13,227 nt of DNA. Source: Campylobacterales bacterium. GTDB taxonomy: Bacteria > Campylobacterota > Campylobacteria > Campylobacterales > Hydrogenimonadaceae. The notes under the pieces are model-generated. The model did not search any database and was not told the DNA's origin. It saw nothing but the letters and a program-made list of their open reading frames with translations. Made by a program: the position numbers and the translations under genes. The stretch's first letter is position 1; every line of letters begins with the position of its first letter. The DNA lies in contig JAMONQ010000070.1 in NCBI GenBank assembly GCA_027065635.1, forward strand, positions 1 through 13,227, read 5' to 3'. This document shows, one piece after another, positions 1-7,455 of the stretch.

Positions 1-849
1 GAAACAGCTTTGAAGACTATTTTGCACAAAAGCCTCATCTTTCAGCGCCTCGACCGCAGCCACAAGACTCAAAGTGGTGACGTTGAACGGGGGCCTGAGC
101 TTGTAGAGGGCCTTGATGATATCGCCTGAAGCGATGCCGTATCCGATACGCATTCCTCCCAGACCGTACGCTTTGGAAAAAGTGCCGAGGTAGAGCAGAT
201 GCGGGAATCTCGCTATCAGGGATGAAGGATCGAGAGCCTTCGCTTCATCCTTGTATGATGCATACTCCTGATATGCACCGTCGAGTACGACAAGCGTATC
301 ACGATCTACGGCATCGATAAAGTTTTCTATATCGATCCTGTCGAGACACTCTCCGACGGGGTTGTTGGGTGCACATATGAAAACGATCTCCGGAGAATGT
401 TCCTTGTAGAGTCTGTACATCGCATCGAGATCGTGCTCTATACCTTCAGCCTTTATAATAGAGGCTCCGCACTGTGCAGCATATATCTGGTACATCGCAA
501 AGGTTACTTCACTCTGCAAAATCTTCGCTCCGCCGTACAGCTTGGCACGGCATGCAAGCTCTATCACCTGATCGCTCCCGGCTCCTATGACAAGATTCGA
601 TACATCTACATCGAACCTGGATGCGAGTGCCGACTTGAGCTCCGTCATCGTATCGTCCGGATAGCGGAACATCATGTTCGCCGCATTCTCCACAGCCTCG
701 ATCGCTTTCGGACTGCATCCGTACGGATTTTCGTTGGAAGCGAGCTTGATTATATCTGAAGGGTCTATACCGAACTCCCGTACCACAAGCTCTATGGGCT
801 TGCCGGGCTCATAGGTCCTTAGGTGTTCGATGACTGGATTGAATTTCAT
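1..849 (-). CDS. hisC: Histidinol-phosphate aminotransferase, partial (C-terminus beyond window)
   Basis: Class I/II fold PLP aminotransferase that converts imidazole-acetol phosphate plus glutamate to histidinol phosphate in histidine synthesis. The frame is open from the ATG at 849 to the window edge, giving 283 residues. The family usually has about 360, so roughly the last 80 are outside. Visible motifs are the N-terminal LASNENPYG, the GAGSDQVIE cofactor-site segment, APNNPVG, and FSKAYGLGGMRIGYG, which holds the PLP-binding lysine (Lys226). The start follows the pheA stop by 8 nt, with AAGGA overlapping that stop, so it is very likely translated from the same mRNA as pheA. HisC-family enzymes can also transaminate phenylpyruvate. 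The position directly after pheA therefore suggests a second role in phenylalanine formation, which is inference. The family assignment is firm. Confidence 0.93.
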   Translation of the reverse strand, partial: MKFNPVIEHLRTYEPGKPIELVVREFGIDPSDIIKLASNENPYGCSPKAIEAVENAANMMFRYPDDTMTELKSALASRFDVDVSNLVIGAGSDQVIELACRAKLYGGAKILQSEVTFAMYQIYAAQCGASIIKAEGIEHDLDAMYRLYKEHSPEIVFICAPNNPVGECLDRIDIENFIDAVDRDTLVVLDGAYQEYASYKDEAKALDPSSLIARFPHLLYLGTFSKAYGLGGMRIGYGIASGDIIKALYKLRPPFNVTTLSLVAAVEALKDEAFVQNSLQSCF

Positions 850-857
850 TCTCTTCC

Positions 858-1919
858 TTAACCGCTCTGAACATAACTGCCCAGATATTTGATCTCGTCG
901 CTATGCTTTTGCAAAACCGCTTTGACAGCGGCATCCTCTTTGTGTCCCTCAAAATCTATATAGAACCAGTAGTCAAACTCCGTTTCTCCGAATGCCGGCC
1001 TGCTTTCAATCTTTTTGAGGTTAATACCCGCATCGTGAAAACTTCGCAGAAATTCGTAAAGGCTGCCTGGTTTGTCGGAGAGTTTCGCCAATATCGATGT
1101 CTTGTCCGATCCGCTCGGCTCGTTCTCGAAATCGCTGAGTATGATAAACCTGGTTCTGTTTTTGTGGTTGTCCTCTATATTTTCGAACATTACCGGAACG
1201 TTGTAGAGTTTGGCGGCGATATGTGAACATATGGCGGCACTCTCTCTATCCTGCGCCGCGAGTCTGGCGGCCTTGGCCGTGGACTCTACCGGAACGTACT
1301 CTACGGTATCGAGCTCATGCTCCATGAGGAAGCTTCTGCATTGATTGAAAGCTATATCTTTCGAATATATTCGCTTTATCTGGTGCAGATGCTGCGCATT
1401 GGTTACAAAAGAGTGGTGAATGGGCAGATATAGCTCGGCGACGATCTTCAGGTCACTTTTGGCGAGCTCATCAAGCGTCTCTCCCACAAAGCCGTTGGTA
1501 TTGTTCTCTATCGGAACTACCGCAAACCTGGCGCGATCCGCATGCACCGCTTTGAATACCGCAGGAATTGAGTGAAGAGGTATATATTCGCTCATGGCAC
1601 CGAAACGGTTCTCGGCAGCCTGATGGGTGAAGCTCCCTTCCGGACCGAGATATGCCACCCTTTGAGGCTGTTCGAAATTTCTGGCGACGGCGAAGATCTC
1701 CACAAAAATGGCCTCGATGGCCGCCTCCGTGAGGGGCCCTTCATTCTTCTGCACAAGTCTTTTGATAATCGCCTTTTCACGCTCCGGGCGATATATCGCC
1801 CCGCCGGTTCTATGCTTGAGCTCCCCAACCTCCTGAACGATCTTTATACGCTCGTTCAAAAGCTCCAGAAGCTTGTCGTCTATCCTGTCGATCCGCTTTC
1901 GAAGCTCTTCGAGACTCAC
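858..1919 (-). CDS. pheA: Bifunctional chorismate mutase / prephenate dehydratase (P-protein)
   Basis: Cytosolic enzyme that takes chorismate to prephenate and then phenylpyruvate, the committed steps to phenylalanine. With a GTG start at 1919 it has 353 residues. Residues 1-85 are an AroQ-type chorismate mutase helix bundle (RKRIDRIDDKLLELLNER; YRPERE at 43-48). Residues 87-265 are prephenate dehydratase, with YLGPEGSFTHQAA, VVPIENNTNG and the catalytic TRF motif at 256-258. Residues 274-353 are an ACT domain with GSLY (286-289) and ESRP (305-308), the phenylalanine-binding motifs of feedback-inhibited enzymes. The frame is open to an ATG at 1949, but that adds ten unmatched residues inside the upstream gene. 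GTG overlaps the HAD stop as GTGA and has AGAGG 6 nt upstream, so it is preferred. Feedback inhibition by phenylalanine is expected from the ACT motifs. Confidence 0.95.
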   Translation of the reverse strand: MSLEELRKRIDRIDDKLLELLNERIKIVQEVGELKHRTGGAIYRPEREKAIIKRLVQKNEGPLTEAAIEAIFVEIFAVARNFEQPQRVAYLGPEGSFTHQAAENRFGAMSEYIPLHSIPAVFKAVHADRARFAVVPIENNTNGFVGETLDELAKSDLKIVAELYLPIHHSFVTNAQHLHQIKRIYSKDIAFNQCRSFLMEHELDTVEYVPVESTAKAARLAAQDRESAAICSHIAAKLYNVPVMFENIEDNHKNRTRFIILSDFENEPSGSDKTSILAKLSDKPGSLYEFLRSFHDAGINLKKIESRPAFGETEFDYWFYIDFEGHKEDAAVKAVLQKHSDEIKYLGSYVQSG

Positions 1920-2698
1920 GCTGCACCTCTCTTGTTGGATTCGAACCACTCGCCTATATCACCGGCGATCCAGTCCGGCTCGACCTCTTTGGCCGCCTTC
2001 CTGGCTTCCTGTATGGAAGCTATCTTTCCGCTGAGCACCAAAGCGGTACGCATGCCGAGCTCTTTCGCGCCGCCAAGATCTCCTATGAGATCGTCGCTGA
2101 TCATCACTATATCGCTATACTCCAGGGAGGCGTCTTGCTCTTTGAGTCTACGCAGAGCTTCGCCGTAAAAGCTGCCGCTCGGCTTGCCGACGACAGTATA
2201 CTCCTGGCCGGTAGCGAACGAGAGCATCTTCAAGACAGCTCCCACTCCGGGGTATCTGCGTCCATTTTTGGCATACAAAGAGGTTTCATGCATCCCCACA
2301 AGTTTCGCACCGGAAAGAATTCCCTCTATCATCACCGCGAACTCATCATTGCAGAAATCCTCTTTTACGCTCACCAAGACCGCTTCGGGCCGCTCGTATT
2401 CGAGCCTGTAACCACGATCCTCCAAAAGTCTCAAAAAAGCGTCCGTACCGTAAGCGGCACTCTTGCAGGGCGGCAAAATCTTTTGAAGCACCATCAGCGG
2501 ATCGAGATACTGCAGATCATCAAACTCGAAGCCGAGATCTCTCAGATATGCTCTGAAAGCTTCGCTCTTTAGTTTCGTATTGTTCGTGACCAGCAGAAAC
2601 GGAACTCCCTCTCTTTTTAAAGAAGAGATCGACTCCAGAGCACCGGGAATAGGCATTTTGTCCCTATCGTCAATCAGTGTTCCCTGTACGTCGATCAT
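1916..2698 (-). CDS. HAD-IIA family protein, LHPP/NagD-like, with altered catalytic motif
   Basis: Haloacid-dehalogenase superfamily protein of subclass IIA (C2B cap), 260 residues from the ATG at 2698. Motif I is DVQGTLID (Asp3, Gln5), motif II VTNNT (37-41), motif III Lys172 in VVGKPSG, and motif IV SDDLIGDLGGAK (Asp202, Asp203, Asp207). The C-terminal part resembles LHPP-type phosphatases (GDDIxGDVGGA). The general acid/base Asp usually found two residues after the nucleophile is Gln here, so ordinary phosphatase activity is uncertain. The substrate is unknown. An in-frame GTG at 2716 would extend the protein by six residues and overlap lysA. The ATG is preferred because AGAGGA lies just upstream and places motif I at the extreme N-terminus. 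It sits between lysA and pheA and overlaps pheA by 4 nt, so it is co-translated with amino-acid biosynthesis genes. Confidence 0.88.
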   Translation of the reverse strand: MIDVQGTLIDDRDKMPIPGALESISSLKREGVPFLLVTNNTKLKSEAFRAYLRDLGFEFDDLQYLDPLMVLQKILPPCKSAAYGTDAFLRLLEDRGYRLEYERPEAVLVSVKEDFCNDEFAVMIEGILSGAKLVGMHETSLYAKNGRRYPGVGAVLKMLSFATGQEYTVVGKPSGSFYGEALRRLKEQDASLEYSDIVMISDDLIGDLGGAKELGMRTALVLSGKIASIQEARKAAKEVEPDWIAGDIGEWFESNKRGAA

Positions 2699-2706
2699 AT
2701 ATCCTC

Positions 2707-3909
2707 TTACAGACACATCTTCTCCAGTCTGACCAGATCGTCGAAACTCTCACGCACCCTAATACAGCGCTCTTTGTCTCCCTCCACGGCCACTTCGGCA
2801 GGTCTTGGGCGGGTGTTGTAGTTGCTCGCCATTACAAAGCCGTACGCTCCGGCACTGTGCACGACCACGAGATCTCCCGGCTCTGTTGGAGGAAGAAGCC
2901 TGTTTTTGGCGAAAAAATCGCCGCTTTCGCACACCGGCCCCACAAGATCCGCCTCGCTCTCCTCTCCCTCCCTGCCTACGACTTCAACCTTGTGGTAGGC
3001 GTTGTAGAGGCTTGGACGCAGCAGATCGTTCATACCTCCGTCAACTATGATAAAGCGTTTCCCCTCATTCACCTTTTCATACAGGACACGCGTCACAAAG
3101 TAGCCGCCGTTTCCTACCATGAAACGTCCCGGTTCACAGACTACCGTCACATCGAGGCCGTGCAGTGTCGAAAAGATCGCCTTCGCATAGTCGGCCGGAT
3201 CTATAGTTTTCTCGTCGTCATAAACTATCCCGACTCCTCCGCCTACGTCGAAAAAGCGTATATCGATCTTTATAGCTTTCAGACTCCTTACAAGATCGGC
3301 TACGATAGATGCCGCTTCTTTTATGGGCTCGAGCTCCGTAAGTTGCGAACCTATATGGAAATGGATACCGACAGGATCGAGGTTTGGCGAGTTTTTGGCC
3401 CGAATGTAGATCCGTTTTGCGGTTTCGATATCGACGCCAAACTTGTTTTCGTGCAGGCCGGTAGAGATATACGGATGCGTTTTCGGATCGATGTTCGGAT
3501 TGACTCTGATGCTAATACGGGCCTCCTTTTGGAGCCTTTTTGCTATCTGCTCGACACGATCCATCTCAGCCTCGCTCTCCAGATTGAGAAGCAAGATATC
3601 CTCTTTGAGCGCCTCCTCTATCTCCTCGTCCCGTTTACCGACGCCGCTGAAAATGATCTTGTACTTTGGAACACCGGCGGCCAATGCCCTTTTTACCTCG
3701 CCGATGGATACGCAATCGGCACCTGAGCCCAATGCCGCAAGATGGGATATAACGGAAAGGTTGGAGTTGGCTTTTACCGCATAACATATCAGAGATTTTT
3801 TGCCGGAAAAGGCTTTTTTCAGCTCTTCGTACCGGTTTGCGATATGCTCGAAGTCGTAGATATACAAAGGGGTGTCATATTTTTCGGCCAATGCTTTGAA
3901 GTCGATCAA
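2707..3909 (-). CDS. lysA: Diaminopimelate decarboxylase
   Basis: PLP enzyme of fold type III that decarboxylates meso-diaminopimelate to L-lysine, the last step of the pathway that also supplies peptidoglycan diaminopimelate. It has 400 residues, normal for the family. The PLP lysine is Lys46 in CYAVKANSN. Other motifs are HIGSQ (185-189), the glycine-rich FDVGGGVGI phosphate site (220-228), CEPGR (258-262), the catalytic CESGD (327-331, from the partner subunit of the dimer) and YGFVMASNYN (356-365). The start codon is TTG at 3909, with AAAGG about 7 nt upstream and no better ATG nearby, and the protein begins MIDFKALAEKYDTPLYIYD. It follows the LptF/G gene after a 92-nt gap with its own probable promoter and precedes the HAD gene by 8 nt. 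The function is secure. Confidence 0.96.
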   Translation of the reverse strand: MIDFKALAEKYDTPLYIYDFEHIANRYEELKKAFSGKKSLICYAVKANSNLSVISHLAALGSGADCVSIGEVKRALAAGVPKYKIIFSGVGKRDEEIEEALKEDILLLNLESEAEMDRVEQIAKRLQKEARISIRVNPNIDPKTHPYISTGLHENKFGVDIETAKRIYIRAKNSPNLDPVGIHFHIGSQLTELEPIKEAASIVADLVRSLKAIKIDIRFFDVGGGVGIVYDDEKTIDPADYAKAIFSTLHGLDVTVVCEPGRFMVGNGGYFVTRVLYEKVNEGKRFIIVDGGMNDLLRPSLYNAYHKVEVVGREGEESEADLVGPVCESGDFFAKNRLLPPTEPGDLVVVHSAGAYGFVMASNYNTRPRPAEVAVEGDKERCIRVRESFDDLVRLEKMCL

Positions 3910-3955
3910 AAGAGAACCTTTAAAAAAATTTCCTGTATTTCACGTAAATGTGAGT

Positions 3956-3964
3956 ATTTTATCA
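3956..3964 (-). promoter_or_regulatory. Predicted sigma70 promoter (extended -10) for lysA-HAD-pheA-hisC
   Basis: On the minus strand the gap upstream of lysA reads TTTTTTGATAAAATAC. This contains an extended -10, TGATAAAAT, whose hexamer TAAAAT is one base from TATAAT. A T-rich tract precedes it and there is no recognisable -35. This is the pattern known for Campylobacter housekeeping promoters, where the -35 is weak and replaced by AT-rich DNA. A transcript would start near 3949 and leave a leader of about 40 nt before the TTG start. The prediction is from sequence only. Confidence 0.55.
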
Positions 3965-4001
3965 AAAAATCTATAAAGAGGAGTTTGTCTGAAGCACAAT
4001 G

Positions 4002-5063
4002 CTATCTGTTCGTTCTGAACAGGTAACTGTAAAGCGCCGCGACAGCGAGTATGCCTACCGCCGTCAAGGTACCGAACTCCGGGAGAATCACGCCGCTGAG
4101 ACTTATACGGTACAAAAGATAGATAATGCCCCATATAAACAGTGTCGCACCGATCAGCGTGAACGAGACCCACAAAAGATTGGCGCTTCTGGCGTGAGGA
4201 GGGATGGATAGAAAGAAGATGACCACCAAACACATTGCAAAAAACGGAGAAACCGCCATATAGTAGAAAATGGAGCGCACTTTGGAAGTTTCAAGCTTTT
4301 GCGAAACAAGCAGATTGAAAGCGTCGTAGGCATCCTGAATGGTATAGTACCTTTTCCCTTCGAAAACGGATGTCAGGATTTTCGGCTTGAATCCCACCAG
4401 GGTATGGACATCTTTTTTTCGCTCGATTTTCAAGCCGTCTCTCGAGAGACCTTCCACATGAGGCTTGGTAACGATTCTGGCATCTTCCATAAGCCATTTT
4501 CCATCATCGAACTTCGCACTTTTTGCATATATGGTTTCGATCAGGTCACCGTTTTTCATTCTGTATATCCTGATATCTCTGGCCTCCTTTTTTGACGGAA
4601 TGAGCCTGGAAATATATACGAAGCTGTCGTTATATTTCAAAAAGAGATTTTTGGTAACGGAAAGGGTGCTCTTTTTTTGGATCAAAGCCTTCGCATAGAG
4701 TTCGGAGTTGACAAAAGATGTAAAATGAAGAGATATGTAAAGCAGCGTCAATACGAAAGAGACCCAGATAAAAGGGCGAAGAACCTCTTTTTTCGAATAC
4801 CCCAGAGCGTAGAAACTTACCAGAGCGTTCGAGCGGATCAAGGACATCTTGGCAACAATCATGGAGAGCACCAGAGCGATCGGAAAGAGAAGGCTTAGTG
4901 CATACGATCCTTTGTAAAAGAGGTACAAAATCTTGATATTGAAGCCTGTCAGACTCGAAGCGTTTTGCATATAGTCCAGGCCCGCAAAGAAAAAGGCCAA
5001 TGCGAAAGCGATCAGAAAGAAGTGGCGGATATAGAGCCATGAGACATAGCGAAACATTCTCAT
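4002..5063 (-). CDS. lptG: LptF/LptG family LPS-export permease
   Basis: Inner-membrane permease of the YjgP/YjgQ family. With LptB and the partner permease it extracts lipopolysaccharide from the inner membrane and passes it to LptC and LptA. It has 353 residues, the normal length. Hydrophobic segments lie at about 12-28, 48-70, 97-118, 264-286, 296-318 and 330-348. The large loop at about 120-262 is the periplasmic beta-jellyroll. This three-plus-three arrangement is diagnostic of LptF/LptG. The ATG at 5063 overlaps the pth stop as ATGA; a second ATG two codons later is possible. The same gene follows pth in Campylobacter and Helicobacter (recalled). LptG is chosen over LptF from that synteny, and sequence alone does not separate them with certainty. 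The last codons contain a small inverted repeat. Confidence 0.88.
   Translation of the reverse strand: MRMFRYVSWLYIRHFFLIAFALAFFFAGLDYMQNASSLTGFNIKILYLFYKGSYALSLLFPIALVLSMIVAKMSLIRSNALVSFYALGYSKKEVLRPFIWVSFVLTLLYISLHFTSFVNSELYAKALIQKKSTLSVTKNLFLKYNDSFVYISRLIPSKKEARDIRIYRMKNGDLIETIYAKSAKFDDGKWLMEDARIVTKPHVEGLSRDGLKIERKKDVHTLVGFKPKILTSVFEGKRYYTIQDAYDAFNLLVSQKLETSKVRSIFYYMAVSPFFAMCLVVIFFLSIPPHARSANLLWVSFTLIGATLFIWGIIYLLYRISLSGVILPEFGTLTAVGILAVAALYSYLFRTNR
4006..4022 (-). other. Inverted repeat at the 3' end of the LptG gene
   Basis: On the minus strand the last codons form CTGTTC-AGAAC-GAACAG, a perfect six-base-pair stem with a five-base loop just before the TAG stop. A smaller dyad, AGCA-TTG-TGCT (3993-4003), overlaps the stop. 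No uninterrupted T-run follows directly, so this is not a classical intrinsic terminator. It could slow or attenuate transcription before the lysA promoter or protect the mRNA 3' end. It may also be coincidental. Confidence 0.3.
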
Positions 5064-5632
5064 TTGAGATCATGCTCCGGCTTTTTTATGCTGTATCTGG
5101 ATGAAACATACTCCAAAGAGTGCCTTGTCAGCTCCAGTGCCGCCCTGGCGGAGTGCGCTATCCAGTCCGGCAGCACTTCAAGCTCGCGCTCGGTAAAGTC
5201 GCTCAAAACATAATCTGCCGTCTGGGATCTGTAAAGAGGCTTTCCTATACCCATTCTCACACGCAAGTATCCGTTTCCTACCGATTCATCGATCGATTTC
5301 AAGCCATTGTGTCCGCCGCTTCCGCCGCCTTTTTTGAAACGGACGGCGCCAAAGGGAAGATCGAGGTCGTCGTGGATTACTATGATACGGTCCGTATCGA
5401 TTTTGTAGAAATTCTTGACCGCCTGCACGGAGACTCCGGAACGGTTCATATATGTAGAGGGTTTTAGAAGGAGCAGCTCTTTCGTTTTGAATAGTTCACC
5501 GTGAAAAGAGGATGAAGAGGCGGGATGGGCACTTGACTCCCCGACAATCCTGTCGAGGGTCAGAAAGCCGATATTGTGGCGGGTCGTCTCATACTGGACT
5601 CCAGGATTCCCCAGGCCGACGACGAGCCACAT
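5060..5632 (-). CDS. pth: Peptidyl-tRNA hydrolase
   Basis: Hydrolyses peptidyl-tRNA released from stalled or aborted ribosomes, recycling the tRNA; essential in bacteria. It has 190 residues, typical for Pth. The active-site residues are visible: Asn9 in GLGNPG, catalytic His19 in TRHNIGF, Asn63 in TYMNRSG, Asp88 in HDDLDLPFG and Asn109 in GGSGGHNGL. The ATG at 5632 follows the rplY stop by 9 nt, and only a weak purine stretch is seen as ribosome binding site, so translation probably depends on coupling to rplY. The rplY-pth pair is widespread in bacteria. The stop overlaps the start of the LptG gene by 4 nt. Confidence 0.96.
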   Translation of the reverse strand: MWLVVGLGNPGVQYETTRHNIGFLTLDRIVGESSAHPASSSSFHGELFKTKELLLLKPSTYMNRSGVSVQAVKNFYKIDTDRIIVIHDDLDLPFGAVRFKKGGGSGGHNGLKSIDESVGNGYLRVRMGIGKPLYRSQTADYVLSDFTERELEVLPDWIAHSARAALELTRHSLEYVSSRYSIKKPEHDLK

Positions 5633-5641
5633 ATGCAGTTC

Positions 5642-6178
5642 TTACTTGGCTTTGATAACCCCGACAACAGGTACGCGTCCGGCTACCATGATTTTGTATT
5701 TGTCAGATTCTGGAATATCTCTGACCAAAATTGCGTCTCCGACATCCAGATCGCTTACATCGAGGGTAAAGGCTTCAGGAATATTCTCTATCGTACCCTT
5801 CACCTTGATACGTCGCTTGGAGATTGCCAGAACACCTTTGTTTTTGAGGCCCTTCGGAGTTCCGGTCGTCTTTACCGGTACCATGTAGTGGGTAACTACA
5901 CCAGGCTGCGCCACCATAAGGTCTACATGCAGAATCTGGTCCGTTACAGGATGGAGCTGGTACTCCTGAATGACCACATCCATCTCTTTTCCGTCTACCT
6001 TGATAGGGAAAGCGAGTTTCTCCTTGTGGCGGACGGTTCTTATAAACTCACCCATCTTGAACGCGGCATGAATGTTTTCAAGCCCCTTTCCATAGATGTT
6101 GGCGATTAGATAACCATCTCGGCGAAGTTTTTTCGCATCGCTTTTGCCGATACTCTCTCTAACGATTCCTTCCAACAT
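5642..6178 (-). CDS. rplY: 50S ribosomal protein L25 (CTC/TL5 type)
   Basis: Ribosomal protein that binds 5S rRNA in the large subunit central protuberance. It has 178 residues, so it is the long two-domain CTC/TL5 form rather than the short E. coli L25. Residues 1-92 or so are the 5S-binding domain, starting MLEGIVRESIGKSDAKKLRR and including the conserved LHVDLM near the end of the domain. The remainder is the C-terminal beta domain (YMVPVKTTGTPKGLKNKGVL, then DVSDLDVGDAILVRDI). The ATG at 6178 has AAGGA about 8 nt upstream. The gene has its own predicted promoter and a leader hairpin (6206-6223), so it probably heads the rplY-pth-lptG unit. In some Firmicutes the Ctc form is a general stress protein; nothing here shows stress control. 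Confidence 0.95.
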   Translation of the reverse strand: MLEGIVRESIGKSDAKKLRRDGYLIANIYGKGLENIHAAFKMGEFIRTVRHKEKLAFPIKVDGKEMDVVIQEYQLHPVTDQILHVDLMVAQPGVVTHYMVPVKTTGTPKGLKNKGVLAISKRRIKVKGTIENIPEAFTLDVSDLDVGDAILVRDIPESDKYKIMVAGRVPVVGVIKAK

Positions 6179-6205
6179 TTTGTTGTCCTTAAGTAGTTTG
6201 GATTC

Positions 6206-6223
6206 AAGTACGCCGGGGTACTT
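6206..6223 (-). promoter_or_regulatory. Perfect leader hairpin upstream of rplY
   Basis: The minus strand carries AAGTAC-CCCGGC-GTACTT, a perfect six-base-pair stem with a six-base GC-rich loop. It lies between the predicted -10 and the Shine-Dalgarno, ending about 28 nt before the rplY ATG. Ribosomal protein mRNAs often carry leader structures bound by their own product, so autoregulation by L25 is possible, but this is speculation. There is no T-run, so it is not an intrinsic terminator for pilT. Confidence 0.45.
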
Positions 6224-6233
6224 TAAGAGGCGA

Positions 6234-6242
6234 ATTCTACCA
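6234..6242 (-). promoter_or_regulatory. Predicted extended -10 promoter for rplY-pth-lptG
   Basis: The gap between pilT and rplY contains TGGTAGAAT on the minus strand, an extended -10 with hexamer TAGAAT (one base from TATAAT). It is preceded by an A-rich tract and no clear -35. The transcript would start near 6227 with a leader of about 49 nt holding the hairpin at 6206-6223. The prediction is from sequence only. Confidence 0.5.
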
Positions 6243-6251
6243 AACTTCTGT

Positions 6252-7451
6252 TTAATCTTCTTTTAAAGCAAAAATATCGGAGTCGTGCTCCGGTATGTAT
6301 ACACTCTCTTTCGAGTTGCCAGATCCTATATTGGCATCCATTCCCTCCATACGCAGCTTCAAATCGTTCGGACTCGACGCGTGCCTCAAAGCTTCGGTCT
6401 TTGAAATCTTGCCCTTTTGATAGAGTTCCAAAAGAGCGGTATCGAAGCTCTGTGTTCCGTAGATCTGCGTCCCCTCGTCCAGCGCATCCTTTATCTCCAT
6501 GTCACGTCCCTCAAGGATAAGCTTTTGAATATAGGAGGTATTGAACAAAATCTCTACGGCCGCGGTCTTTTTGCCGTCTACGGTTTTTACGAGTCTTTGG
6601 GAGAGAACACCTTCAAGCACCGATGCGAGAGTGTTTCTGACCCTGTTTTGATCTTCCGCCGGGAATACGCTTATAATCCTGTTTATCGTCTCTTTCGCAT
6701 CGAGCGTATGAAGCGTTGAAAAGACCAGGTGTCCCGTTTCCGCGGCATGCAAAGCGGTATCAATCGTCTCTATATCACGCATCTCGCCCACCAGTATGAT
6801 GTCGGGATCCTCACGAAGCGAAGCTCTAAGAGCGTTGGCGAAACTCAGGGAATCCTGCCCGATACTTCTTTGGTTTATCAAGCACTTTCTATCTTTATGG
6901 ACAAATTCGATCGGATCCTCGATGGTGATAATGTGCTTTCTGTGTTTTCTGTTGATCTCGTCGATGAGAGCGGCCAGAGTCGTCGACTTTCCGGAACCGG
7001 TAACGCCTGTCACCAGCACCAGACCGCGGGATATATCGGTAAGTTTGTGAAGCGCTTCCGGCAGCTCCAGCTGATCGATCGTGGAGATCTCCACAGGAAT
7101 CACCCTGAAGACGGCGGAAACCCCGTCCATCTGGAAAAACATATTTCCTCTGAAACGTATCTTTTCGTCATAGACATAGAGAAAATCGATCTCCTTCTTT
7201 TCGACAAACTCGGCAAAACGGCGGCGAAGCATCTCCTTGGCGAGGAGAATCGACTCCTCCTTGGTGATCTTCTCTTTGGTTACGGTAACTATATCCCCGT
7301 TTATCCTTGCTCGCACCTGTGCATTCGCCTTGATATGAAGGTCGCTTCCTTCATGCTCGATCAGACCCTTCATATAGCGCCTGACCCTTTCGGTCATCTC
7401 AAATGACAATTCGCTTACATCGACATCTTTTTCGTTCTCAAGATTTTCCAT
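6252..7451 (-). CDS. PilT/PilU-type twitching motility ATPase
   Basis: Hexameric secretion-superfamily ATPase that powers retraction of type IV pili from the cytoplasmic face. With ATG at 7451 it has 399 residues. The N-terminal PAS-like domain carries GSDLHIKANAQVRARING (35-52). The core has Walker A GVTGSGKST (149-157, Lys155), the Asp box IITIEDPIEF (174-183), Walker B DPDIILVGEMRD (215-226, Glu223) and the His box with His241 and His248. The canonical PilT retraction motif AIRNLIRE is replaced by YIQKLILE (307-314), and a tail of about 40 residues follows the usual end. Both traits are closer to PilU or PilT2 than to PilT. The start lies 4 nt after the tal stop with GGAG about 7 nt upstream. 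A longer frame to 7535 adds 28 unmatched residues inside tal. No pilus structural genes are in the window. Confidence 0.9.
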   Translation of the reverse strand: MENLENEKDVDVSELSFEMTERVRRYMKGLIEHEGSDLHIKANAQVRARINGDIVTVTKEKITKEESILLAKEMLRRRFAEFVEKKEIDFLYVYDEKIRFRGNMFFQMDGVSAVFRVIPVEISTIDQLELPEALHKLTDISRGLVLVTGVTGSGKSTTLAALIDEINRKHRKHIITIEDPIEFVHKDRKCLINQRSIGQDSLSFANALRASLREDPDIILVGEMRDIETIDTALHAAETGHLVFSTLHTLDAKETINRIISVFPAEDQNRVRNTLASVLEGVLSQRLVKTVDGKKTAAVEILFNTSYIQKLILEGRDMEIKDALDEGTQIYGTQSFDTALLELYQKGKISKTEALRHASSPNDLKLRMEGMDANIGSGNSKESVYIPEHDSDIFALKED

Positions 7452-7455
7452 AAAA

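Noticed and set aside
1920..1949. Ten-residue N-terminal extension of PheA from an ATG at 1949
   Set aside because: The chorismate mutase domain begins right at the GTG at 1919, which has AGAGG at the correct distance and a GTGA overlap with the upstream stop.
2677..3726. Plus-strand open frame of 349 codons opposite lysA
   Set aside because: It lies antisense over a certain lysA, has no recognisable domain and no Shine-Dalgarno or promoter. It is an artefact of codon bias in the real gene.
3945..3960. CRP/FNR-like operator in the lysA leader (TCAC-N6-GTGA)
   Set aside because: The half-sites point the wrong way for TGTGA-N6-TCACA and the stem is only four pairs, so there is no support for a regulator site.
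4006..4022. Intrinsic terminator between the LptG gene and lysA
   Set aside because: The stem is good but is not followed by a T-run, so I list it only as an inverted repeat.
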